This document shows, piece by piece, positions 1 to 7,632 of a stretch of DNA of 64,000 bases. Positions within the stretch are counted from its first letter, which is position 1, and the number at the start of each line of letters is the position of its first letter. Source of the stretch: Reichenbachiella agarivorans (GTDB taxonomy: Bacteria; Bacteroidota; Bacteroidia; Cytophagales; Cyclobacteriaceae). A model generated the notes under the pieces. That model was given only the letters and a program-made list of their open reading frames with translations, was not told the origin of the DNA and made no database searches. The stretch covers positions 4,309,501 through 4,373,500 of the forward strand of contig NZ_CP106679.1 of assembly GCF_025502585.1 (NCBI RefSeq), given 5' to 3'. A program made the position numbers and the translations under genes.

Positions 1-21
1 ATTCGAACACCCTTTTTACTA

Positions 22-58
22 AAGTATGAGGTTCGTATTCTCATTGAACCTCATACTT
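22..58 (-). terminator. Inverted repeat after the lipoprotein gene
   Basis: A perfect 13-bp stem (AAGTATGAGGTTC at 22-34 against GAACCTCATACTT at 46-58) encloses an 11-base loop, just beyond the stop codon of the leftward operon. No good U-tract follows on the minus strand, so termination is inferred from position and stem strength. Confidence 0.55.
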
Positions 59-73
59 ATTTGTGTTTTCCTA

Positions 74-1174
74 CTACAGTCTGCCTTTATAGCTCAATCT
101 AACCGTCGTTGACCCCTCCGAAGATTTGACTATCTCCAAAATTCTAATTACAGCATATTCATTTGACTTACTAGTAGGCTTTCCTACTTTTATCAAAATA
201 GAAATATCTGATATACCAACCGTCAAATCAGAAATCTTCGAAGAAGGTGTGCCCATAGCATATGCATCTCTGACCGATTGAAAATCAGCTGTCTCAAAAT
301 CAAAATCTTCTGAAATCACATACTCAGTACCTGAAACAGCATTTGATATCAACTCAAGAGTATTAGCATTACTTACCAAAATAACATCCTGATTTTCAGC
401 ATCTATATCATCTTCAGAACCAATCATCATAGATGATAAATTGAAGGAATTGGCTCCATCTAGGGTTAATATTTCCTCTCCAACTGAATTCAATTCTATG
501 GGAATGACAAGCATTTCAATTTCTTGAGCGGCCATTAAACCCGCCTCTGAAACAATCTCTGATCGAAAGTATATTTTAGTATTAAGACCTAAATCACTTT
601 CTTTTGGGACTACAAAAGAATATTCTCCGTCAAAAGTCAAACTGCTCAAAGCCTGACTATAAACTTCTTGAAATGTATCTTCAGTCTCGTATTTTCTAAA
701 TAATTTGATGGATTTAATATTTGTTTGACGAGTAGATGCTTTGATTTGTACTGTTGCAGTCGAATCATTGTGTACCGTAGCAGGTGCTTTAGTAGACATA
801 GGCTCAGCTTTAGTAATAGAATATTTGGTTCTAAATTCATTTCCAGTATTCGCATCCTCAGCAATAACATCTATTCGATTAGCGTCTTTGATCTCCGACC
901 AAGTTGTCTGAATTGTTGCAATACCATTTGAGAAATTTACTGTCCCCAAATTAATTACAGTCCCTTCTAAAATGGCTTCTACATTGGCAGACTGCAAATC
1001 GACAGACTCCACCTCAATCGTCAAATTATCAATAGCCGTCCACTCACCAGATGAATATGGAAATAAAACCTCCGTAAATGGTTCAAAAGCAAAATCCTCT
1101 TCACGGTCATCATAACAGCCAAATGCGAGTACCCCTAACACCATTATTAATATTATTCCTTTATACTTTTTCAT
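74..1174 (-). CDS. SusD-linked outer-membrane lipoprotein of unknown function
   Basis: I do not recognise a named family. The protein (366 residues from the chosen start) opens with MKKYKGIILIMVLGVLAFGC, a lipoprotein signal with Cys20 as the anchor. An upstream in-frame start at 1219 would add 15 residues ahead of the signal peptide and run into the preceding gene, so the start at 1174 is preferred. The mature part looks all-beta (domains near residues 35-125 and 130-230), as in the SusE/SusF-type surface lipoproteins often encoded after SusD. It is the last gene of a three-gene leftward operon (SusC, SusD, this), 26 bases after SusD. A glycan- or ligand-binding role at the cell surface is inference from context. 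Confidence 0.75.
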   Translation of the reverse strand: MKKYKGIILIMVLGVLAFGCYDDREEDFAFEPFTEVLFPYSSGEWTAIDNLTIEVESVDLQSANVEAILEGTVINLGTVNFSNGIATIQTTWSEIKDANRIDVIAEDANTGNEFRTKYSITKAEPMSTKAPATVHNDSTATVQIKASTRQTNIKSIKLFRKYETEDTFQEVYSQALSSLTFDGEYSFVVPKESDLGLNTKIYFRSEIVSEAGLMAAQEIEMLVIPIELNSVGEEILTLDGANSFNLSSMMIGSEDDIDAENQDVILVSNANTLELISNAVSGTEYVISEDFDFETADFQSVRDAYAMGTPSSKISDLTVGISDISILIKVGKPTSKSNEYAVIRILEIVKSSEGSTTVRLSYKGRL

Positions 1175-1200
1175 TTTTATATTTTTTAGAAGTGTATATT

Positions 1201-2751
1201 TTATTTGACATCCCACCACACTTTCGTGTTGAGATTGTCTGGCCCCTGACGAGCGATCACTGCATCGTAATTGTCTTTATTGAGTGCCTGTACATCGGTT
1301 GGATAGATGAATCTCACAGGTACCGTAGGCTGAACTGCTCCAGACCCTGGCGTAATCGTCGGGTAGCCAGTTCTTCTCCAGTCAAACCATGCTTCCATAC
1401 CGCTAAAAAACAATGCGATCCATTTTTGTGTCCCGATTTTCTCCAAAAGCTCTTCTTGTGTGCCAGTATAGGCTACATCTGCTTGTGTGAAATAAGTCGC
1501 GTCTGGCTCTACTGCAGCACTGATTTCAGTATAGCCACCCACATCTAGTCTAGAAATATAGTAGTCAAATGAAGATTGGATACCATTCATATAGTAAGTC
1601 TTAGCATCACCAGTCGAGATAAATCCACGCTCTCTCGCCTCTGCCAATACAAACTGCAACTCAGAATAGCTCATCAAGATCGATTGTCTTGCTATCGGTG
1701 AAGCCAAATCATCACATGCAGAACAAGAGAACATCAAACCCACACGTGAGATGTAATTCGATCCACCTTTGTCAGCCTCTCCAGTAGGAGAATAAGCCAA
1801 TGCTTCTTCATCAGCTAGGCCATTAGGTACTCCTTGATAATCATCCAAAGTACCGACCAATCCTGCTCCAGAATTAGTCGTAGGTTGTGCATACGCATAA
1901 AGTCTGTTATCACCTAGTGACTTCAGGATTGTCTCCATGTTTTCACTCAATCTGTATTCATCATACGAACCAGAACGAGTGGTATAAAGTGGCTGCTGGT
2001 TCGGATTGTCCTGCAAGTACTGCAAAGCAGCATTGTCAACATTTCCTGTCATGATCGGATAAGTCGTAGGATCACTTATGATGGTCTGCATAGCTGTGCT
2101 AGGATCTACTCTATCAGACAACCTCATGTGAATTCTCAACAAAAGTGAATTGGCAAACTTCTTCCACATCATGATCTCCCCATCAAATAAAATGTCACCC
2201 TCTATCCCAGCAGATGATGGATCAAGCAAGGTATTAGCAGTTTCTAAATCTGCAATAATGCCCTTGTAGATATCTTCTTGGGTATCAAAAGTAGGCAGGT
2301 TAACACCTGATTTGGCTGAAGTTGCTTCAGAATATGGCAAATCTCCATAGGTGTCTGTCATAATCGAATACATCCATGATTTCATCACCAAGGCAACACC
2401 CTTGTAGTTATCATTACCTGACTCTTCTGCAATAATGATGATGTTTTGTACATCACGCATAGCTCCAAAATAGGGATTATATGGATCAGATTCTGGTCCC
2501 CAGTTGTATCTATCTTCGTTTGTAAACTGGATTTTAGCAGAATACTGCATCACAACATTACCATATCCCCATGCCAAATCTGCACTTTGAGAAACACCAC
2601 TCCTGATCACTGTCGGCAACAGCAAGTATGCAGGTACTGATTCAGGGCTATTTGGGTTGGTATTTACCTGTTCGAAATCATCGTCACAAGAGGTCACTGT
2701 CAACACGACAGCCAGCACCCATGCTATTAGTTTTATATTAAATATTTTCAT
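1201..2751 (-). CDS. SusD-like outer-membrane lipoprotein (SusD-like family 2)
   Basis: Surface lipoprotein that captures substrate for the partner SusC transporter. The 516-residue protein begins MKIFNIKLIAWVLAVVLTVTSC; Cys22 is the lipidation site and is followed by acidic DDD, a usual surface-export signal in this phylum. The segment NTNPNSPESVPAYLLLP is characteristic of the SusD-like_2 branch, and the length is typical. It lies 38 bases downstream of the SusC gene and 26 upstream of another lipoprotein gene, all leftward. Nothing in the neighbourhood (no glycosidase, no sugar enzymes) shows that the substrate is a glycan; peptides or other oligomers are equally possible. Confidence 0.92.
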   Translation of the reverse strand: MKIFNIKLIAWVLAVVLTVTSCDDDFEQVNTNPNSPESVPAYLLLPTVIRSGVSQSADLAWGYGNVVMQYSAKIQFTNEDRYNWGPESDPYNPYFGAMRDVQNIIIIAEESGNDNYKGVALVMKSWMYSIMTDTYGDLPYSEATSAKSGVNLPTFDTQEDIYKGIIADLETANTLLDPSSAGIEGDILFDGEIMMWKKFANSLLLRIHMRLSDRVDPSTAMQTIISDPTTYPIMTGNVDNAALQYLQDNPNQQPLYTTRSGSYDEYRLSENMETILKSLGDNRLYAYAQPTTNSGAGLVGTLDDYQGVPNGLADEEALAYSPTGEADKGGSNYISRVGLMFSCSACDDLASPIARQSILMSYSELQFVLAEARERGFISTGDAKTYYMNGIQSSFDYYISRLDVGGYTEISAAVEPDATYFTQADVAYTGTQEELLEKIGTQKWIALFFSGMEAWFDWRRTGYPTITPGSGAVQPTVPVRFIYPTDVQALNKDNYDAVIARQGPDNLNTKVWWDVK

Positions 2752-2789
2752 CTTTCTGTTTTTAGAAAATTAAGAAGTATGCTTTCTGC

Positions 2790-5700
2790 TTAAAGATTGA
2801 TATTGATGTTGAATCCATAGCTTCTTGCTGATGGGTAAGCCATGTTTTCGATACCTGGCTGGAGGGTTCCTCCACTCATCGCCATGACATCAGGATCGAA
2901 ATGTGGGTTTTCTGTCCATAGTGCTAGGTTTCTACCTACTATGGATACCTTCACAGATCTTACAGGCAGATCGGTAAACCATTTCTGCGGCATAGCGTAG
3001 CTCAATTTGACCTCTCTCAACTTCACATAAGAAGCATCATATTTGGCTGCCTCCACGTTGTTACGCTCATAGTATCTGTTGTTAAAATTCCTTGCAGAAA
3101 TTACCACATCATTGGGCTCATAAGAATTTTCACCTGTACTAATCACGCCATAGCTAACAAGTCCATTTTCACGACCGTTGAGCGTCTCTTTCAACTGACC
3201 AGAGGTACTTCCAATCGTCTTGGTACGAGACACTACGATACCACCTTGTCTGATATCAAATAGGAATCCTAATGAAAGCCCTTTGAAAGAAAGTGTATTT
3301 TGGATCCCCATCATCCAGTCAGGATTGTAGTTGCCTTGCATTTGCAAATCCGATCCTCTGAGTGGGGTTCCTTCGGCAGAATGAATGATCTGACCATAGT
3401 ATGGACTGTTCACATCCTCCACTCTGGCAAAGCCAACACCGTAGATATTCCCCATTCTTTCACCCTCACGAGCTTGGATGTAAGCACCATTACTTTCTGT
3501 CAAAGTATAGGCATCAAGACCATCTGCCAATTCGATTACTTTTGATCTATTTCTGGTGAAGTTGACATTGATATCCCAATTCAAGCCATTGTTCAATTTA
3601 ATAGGAGTAGCTGTCATCATCAGCTCTATACCATTGTTTTGGATCTCTCCTGCATTGATGATGCGGCTATTATACCCAGTAGAGATATCCATCGCAATCG
3701 GTATGATCTGATCCCTGGTTCTGTTGTCATAGTAGGTAAAATCCATGCCCAATCTTCCTTTGAAAAACCTAAAGTCTGCTCCAAATTCGTATGATGAAGT
3801 TCGCTCTGGTTTCAACTCAGAGTTGGCCAATGTAGAAGACTCACTTTTGGCTTGTGTAGAACCCCATGCTGTGCCTGGCACAAAAACATTTGTCAAGCTA
3901 TATGGATTGGTATCGTTTCCTACCTGAGCAAATGCAGCCCTCACTTTCATGAATGAAAACACAGATGGCAACTGGAACATATCGCTTACCACTGCACTCA
4001 ATGTAGCAGATGGGTAGAAGTAACTATTGTTGTCTGCTGGCAAAGTAGAAGACCAGTCATTTCGTCCTGTGATGTCCAAGAACAACATATTCTTGTAGGC
4101 AAACTGTCCATAACCATAAAAAGAGTTAATCCTCTTCTCTGAATTAGTTTGCTCGGCCTGTAGATTCACCGCTGAGTTGGAGAAGTTATAGATACCTGGG
4201 ATCAATAGCTGTGGAGCAACTGTTTTGTTGTAATTGTTGACCTGCTTCATTTGGTTTCCTCCAGCAGACAGCGTAAAAGCAAAGTTTTGATTCAACGTTT
4301 TGTTGTAAGTCAACAAGAAATCAGAGTTGCGCTCATTGAAGAATATTTTATCCTCTCTGTACATACCCACTGGGAATCTCTGTGTACTGAATGCTCTCTT
4401 TCTGTCTCTCAACTCATTGTAAAAATCTGTCCCTGTTCTGATCATTAAGCTCAACTCATCCGTGAATTTGTAGGTAGCAGACACGTTGCCCAATACTCGG
4501 TCTTTGGACTGACCATTGGTGTTTTCGTATGTTGTGAAATAAGGATTGTCGTGGTAGTTGTAGTTGTAGTTGAACTGCTGCACTCCCTCCATACCTGGCA
4601 TCCAATATTCTCTCAAATTGCTCGTATTGATCTGACGACCATACCAGATCCATAGGTACATCAAACTCTCTGTACCATAGCTAATCGCAGGACGGTTGCC
4701 ACTTTCAGTATTGATGTAGTTGATCGCAGCATTCACTTTCAGCTTATCAGTGATGTTGATACCAGTATTCAATGCCAGCGTATTTCTTTTAAGATCGGTG
4801 TTAGGCACCATTCCTTTTTGATCCAAATTGGTGTATGACAGTCTCACATTTCCAAAATCATTGGCAGACGTTATAGCTATGCTATTGGTCAAAGTCACTC
4901 CTGTTTGAAAGAATTCATCGATGTTGTCAGAGTTTTTGCTCCATGGAGTCGGCGTAATTGTACTACCAGCAGGTGCATTGAGATCCCCACCTCTGTATCC
5001 ATCCACATTTCTTGGTGAATCAAATTGTGCGATCAACTGACCATCCATTTTAGGTCCCCAGCTTTCATCCACACCATCGGCAGTACCAGATCCAGCACCA
5101 TCCACAAATTCAAACTGGCCATTATTACCTTGCCCGTAAGTATTTTGCCAATCTGGCAATCTGAGAGGGTTCTCAAATGTCGTATTAGAGTTGATAGATA
5201 TACCCAATCCTTTCTTTCCCTTTCCAGACTTTGTCGTGATCAAAATTGCACCATTGGCAGCTCTAGAACCGTACAATGCTGCAGCAGCAGGCCCTTTCAG
5301 TACACTCACGGATGCGATATCGTCTGGATTGATCTCCCCTGCAGCATTTCCATAATCGACTTCAAGGTTGTTGTTACCAGATGCACCTTGTACCTGGTTA
5401 CTAATCGGGATACCGTCTACGATGAATAATGGTTGGTTGGCATTGATATTCAATGAGGACTCTCCTCTGATTGTCACCCTTGCTGACCCACCTATCGTAG
5501 ACCCTGAGTTGGTCACTTGCAGACCAGCTACTTTGCCACTCAAGCCACTGACCATGTTGGTTTCTCGTGCTTCGGTCATGTCGTCACCTTGCACTTCTTG
5601 TACAGAGTAGCCAAGAGCTTTGGATTCTCTCTCCACACCCAAGGCAGTCACGACGACTTCATTGAGTTGTTTTACATCTTCTGATAACGTGACATCAATC

Positions 5701-6005
5701 ACAGTTTTGTTTCCAATGGCGATCTCTTGTGTAACATAACCTATGCTAGTTACAATGAGGGTCTGTGCTTCGGTCGGTAGGTTGAGCACATAGCTGCCAT
5801 TGATATCAGTGATACTACCCACTGATGCAATTTCTTTTACGATCACAGTAGCACCAATAATAGAGCTACCTGACTCATCGAGAACCTTACCCTCGATACG
5901 TCTATCCTGTGCCATCACGTTGGATGTACAGCACAAAACTAAAACAAGCATCAAACTACTTAGGAGTAGCTTGATCTTTTCGGGATTAAATAAAGTTGAA
6001 TTCAT
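2790..6005 (-). CDS. SusC/RagA-type TonB-dependent outer-membrane transporter
   Basis: TonB-dependent importer that pairs with the SusD lipoprotein. It has 1071 residues: signal peptide ending near VMAQ (about residue 33), a carboxypeptidase-like regulatory domain (RIEGKVLDESGSSIIGATV, about 36-115), a TonB-box-like stretch (NEVVVTALGVERE), a plug domain with FIVDGIPISNQ and ALYGSRAANGAILITTKSG, then a long beta-barrel ending in an aromatic-containing strand (YGFNININL). These are the hallmarks of the SusC/RagA family. It is the first gene of the leftward operon and faces an XRE-cupin regulator across 248 bases. No anti-sigma/ECF pair is present, so control may fall to that regulator. Substrate unknown. 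Confidence 0.95.
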   Translation of the reverse strand: MNSTLFNPEKIKLLLSSLMLVLVLCCTSNVMAQDRRIEGKVLDESGSSIIGATVIVKEIASVGSITDINGSYVLNLPTEAQTLIVTSIGYVTQEIAIGNKTVIDVTLSEDVKQLNEVVVTALGVERESKALGYSVQEVQGDDMTEARETNMVSGLSGKVAGLQVTNSGSTIGGSARVTIRGESSLNINANQPLFIVDGIPISNQVQGASGNNNLEVDYGNAAGEINPDDIASVSVLKGPAAAALYGSRAANGAILITTKSGKGKKGLGISINSNTTFENPLRLPDWQNTYGQGNNGQFEFVDGAGSGTADGVDESWGPKMDGQLIAQFDSPRNVDGYRGGDLNAPAGSTITPTPWSKNSDNIDEFFQTGVTLTNSIAITSANDFGNVRLSYTNLDQKGMVPNTDLKRNTLALNTGINITDKLKVNAAINYINTESGNRPAISYGTESLMYLWIWYGRQINTSNLREYWMPGMEGVQQFNYNYNYHDNPYFTTYENTNGQSKDRVLGNVSATYKFTDELSLMIRTGTDFYNELRDRKRAFSTQRFPVGMYREDKIFFNERNSDFLLTYNKTLNQNFAFTLSAGGNQMKQVNNYNKTVAPQLLIPGIYNFSNSAVNLQAEQTNSEKRINSFYGYGQFAYKNMLFLDITGRNDWSSTLPADNNSYFYPSATLSAVVSDMFQLPSVFSFMKVRAAFAQVGNDTNPYSLTNVFVPGTAWGSTQAKSESSTLANSELKPERTSSYEFGADFRFFKGRLGMDFTYYDNRTRDQIIPIAMDISTGYNSRIINAGEIQNNGIELMMTATPIKLNNGLNWDINVNFTRNRSKVIELADGLDAYTLTESNGAYIQAREGERMGNIYGVGFARVEDVNSPYYGQIIHSAEGTPLRGSDLQMQGNYNPDWMMGIQNTLSFKGLSLGFLFDIRQGGIVVSRTKTIGSTSGQLKETLNGRENGLVSYGVISTGENSYEPNDVVISARNFNNRYYERNNVEAAKYDASYVKLREVKLSYAMPQKWFTDLPVRSVKVSIVGRNLALWTENPHFDPDVMAMSGGTLQPGIENMAYPSARSYGFNININL

Positions 6006-6131
6006 AGAATTTGGTTTTTGTGATTTATTCTATGCAATATCAAACTCTACTTTAAAGTAGCTGTGTTGAAAATGTTACTGTATCTCTAAGTTAGTTCACG
6101 AAAAACATACGGTTTGTTAACATTAAATTCA

Positions 6132-6163
6132 TTGACTAATATGAAACCCTTTTGGTAACTTTG
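6132..6163 (+). promoter_or_regulatory. Candidate Bacteroidota promoter for the XRE-cupin gene
   Basis: TAACTTTG at 6156-6163 matches the Bacteroidota -7 consensus TAnnTTTG. A TTG lies 21 bases upstream (6132-6134), slightly farther than the usual 19. The start codon is about 90 bases downstream. Confidence 0.45.
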
Positions 6164-6253
6164 TTTCTAAATAAATGCATTAATCGAATGTTAAGTTTAT
6201 ATATATGAAACTTACATGATTAGTAGTTTACAAATAAGAAACCTCTCTAAAAC

Positions 6254-6820
6254 ATGGACAACATCGTAGTAAGCTGGATCGGTAGCAAAATCAAATCAAT
6301 CCGAAACCAAAAAAACCTCTCACTCAAAGAGCTGAGTAATCAATCCAAAATAAGCAAAGGTCTCCTCTCAAAGATCGAAAACTCCAGAACTATTCCCTCA
6401 TTACCTGTTTTCATCAACATACTAGAATCGCTAGAAGTAGCCCCCAAGGACTTCTTTGAAGACATGTACCTGAAGAATGGAAAGAATTTCACAATAGTAA
6501 AAAAAGAAGATAGAAAGGAAATAGAAAAAGAAGACAGACAAGGTTTCAGATACCATTCGATATTGAATCAAAGCATGCTCAATCTCAACGTGGACATAGT
6601 ACACCTCACCGTCGAACCGCATGCAAAGTACGAGCCCACCAGTACGGATGGTTATGAATTCAAGATAGTCTTGTCTGGTAAAATTGAATACATCGTAGGT
6701 GAAGACAGCACACTATTAGAAGAAGGCGATTCCATCTTTTTTGATGCGAGGATACCACATTACCCTAAAGCTGGAAATGAAAAAGTACAACTATTGGTGA
6801 TTTACTTTTTGTTTCCATAA
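6254..6820 (+). CDS. XRE-family transcriptional regulator with C-terminal cupin sensor
   Basis: DNA-binding regulator, 188 residues. Residues about 8-65 form an XRE helix-turn-helix (LSLKELSNQSKISKGLLSKI, then EVAPKDFF). A lysine/glutamate-rich linker (about 78-95) leads to a cupin domain (about 110-186: EPHAKYEPTSTDGYEFKIVL, then EEGDSIFFDARIPHYP) that would bind a small ligand or metal. XRE-cupin proteins commonly control amino-acid, polyamine or other nitrogen-compound genes. It is divergent from the SusC/SusD operon, so it is the obvious candidate to regulate that operon; this is inference from arrangement. The next 340 bases hold the 21-bp repeat array. Confidence 0.88.
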   Translation: MDNIVVSWIGSKIKSIRNQKNLSLKELSNQSKISKGLLSKIENSRTIPSLPVFINILESLEVAPKDFFEDMYLKNGKNFTIVKKEDRKEIEKEDRQGFRYHSILNQSMLNLNVDIVHLTVEPHAKYEPTSTDGYEFKIVLSGKIEYIVGEDSTLLEEGDSIFFDARIPHYPKAGNEKVQLLVIYFLFP

Positions 6821-6836
6821 TCCTACTAGATATTTA

Positions 6837-7109
6837 GCGAGTCACTGTGAAGACCCAGCGAGTATTAGTGGGTGGTTAGCGAATCATAGTGAAAGAAAAA
6901 CGAGTGATCACGAATGATTAACTGGTTTTAGTGAATACCCAGCGAGTCGTAGTGAAAGAAAAACGAGTTTTAGCGGATGGCTGACGAGTCATAGTGAAAG
7001 GAAAACGAGTCCTAGTGAATGGCTGACGAGTCTTAGTGAATGGCTGACGAGTTTTAGCGGATGATTAGCGAGTCATAGTGAAAGGAAAACGAATTATGGT
7101 GAATGCTTA
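6837..7109. repeat. Tandem array of thirteen 21-bp repeats
   Basis: Thirteen head-to-tail units of exactly 21 bases fill the space between two converging genes. Each unit starts (A/G)CGAGT or a one-to-two-base variant, continues with two or three variable bases and TAGTGAA (or TAGCGGA), and ends in one of two main tails: AGRAAA, or TGGCTG/TGATTA. Units 9 and 10 differ by one base. No indel breaks the 21-base register, so unit length is conserved although bases vary. Reading each unit as seven codons gives (A/T)-S-x-S-E-(R-K or W-L), with TGA stops in units 4 and 11. It is not a CRISPR array because there are no spacers. I do not recognise a named family. Confidence 0.95.
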
Positions 7110-7130
7110 TTCCATTCGCTTTCCTTTCAC
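7078..7130. repeat. Terminal inverted copy of the 21-bp repeat, forming a long hairpin
   Basis: The array ends in an inverted partial copy of its own unit. GTGAAAGGAAAACGAAT (7078-7094) pairs with ATTCGCTTTCCTTTCAC (7114-7130) over 17 positions with one mismatch and a 19-base loop. Lying between converging genes, it could act as a two-way transcription stop, although there is no clear U-tract. Confidence 0.85.
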
Positions 7131-7160
7131 ACCAAAACTTTGCTGTTCATTGAGTGAAAT

Positions 7161-7622
7161 TTAGAAAGAATAATCTTCTTCTATATTGACCCCATCGAGT
7201 TCATAGGATACCTTCAGGTATTTGGAAGTCAAGTATAGCACTGACATACGATTGATATCTTGCAAGGCTTCAGTGTTGAATTCTATTTCATTTCCAAAGT
7301 TCTCTTGAAGATCGCCAACTACTTCATACCTGGCTTTATAAACCACCACCACGGGCACATCACTGGCACATCCATCAGTTTGTGAAAACATAATCACACT
7401 ATCTACTTCGGTGGTACGAAGGAAAGCAAGTATGTTGGCATCAAAACAATTTTCCAGCTCAACTTTTCTGCCATTTTCGTAGCGTGAGTTGAGCTCCCAC
7501 AACTTCAAACTGTCCGCAGAAAGTAATCTATTGGCCTGTGTAGTCGAATAATTATCTTCAACATCCCCTAGGCAGGAATAGAAAGCGCTTCCTAACAGAA
7601 GCGCTATCCAAATATTTTTCAT
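7161..7622 (-). CDS. Small lipoprotein of unknown function
   Basis: No family recognised. From the preferred start the protein is 153 residues and begins MKNIWIALLLGSAFYSC, a lipoprotein signal (Cys17). A longer in-frame start at 7679 would add 19 charged residues before the signal and overlap the upstream gene, so it is rejected. The mature domain is acidic with two cysteines (in ENCFDANI and TDGCASD) that could pair. It follows the 616-residue exported protein by 10 bases and is surely co-transcribed with it. The two probably act together in the cell envelope; function unknown. Confidence 0.7.
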   Translation of the reverse strand: MKNIWIALLLGSAFYSCLGDVEDNYSTTQANRLLSADSLKLWELNSRYENGRKVELENCFDANILAFLRTTEVDSVIMFSQTDGCASDVPVVVVYKARYEVVGDLQENFGNEIEFNTEALQDINRMSVLYLTSKYLKVSYELDGVNIEEDYSF

Positions 7623-7632
7623 TCGTGATTTT

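Noticed and set aside
1078-1548. 156-codon plus-strand frame
   Set aside because: It spans the ends of two minus-strand lipoprotein genes and has no motif.
6837-7109. CRISPR array
   Set aside because: The units are contiguous with no unique spacers, the period is only 21 bases, and no cas genes are present.
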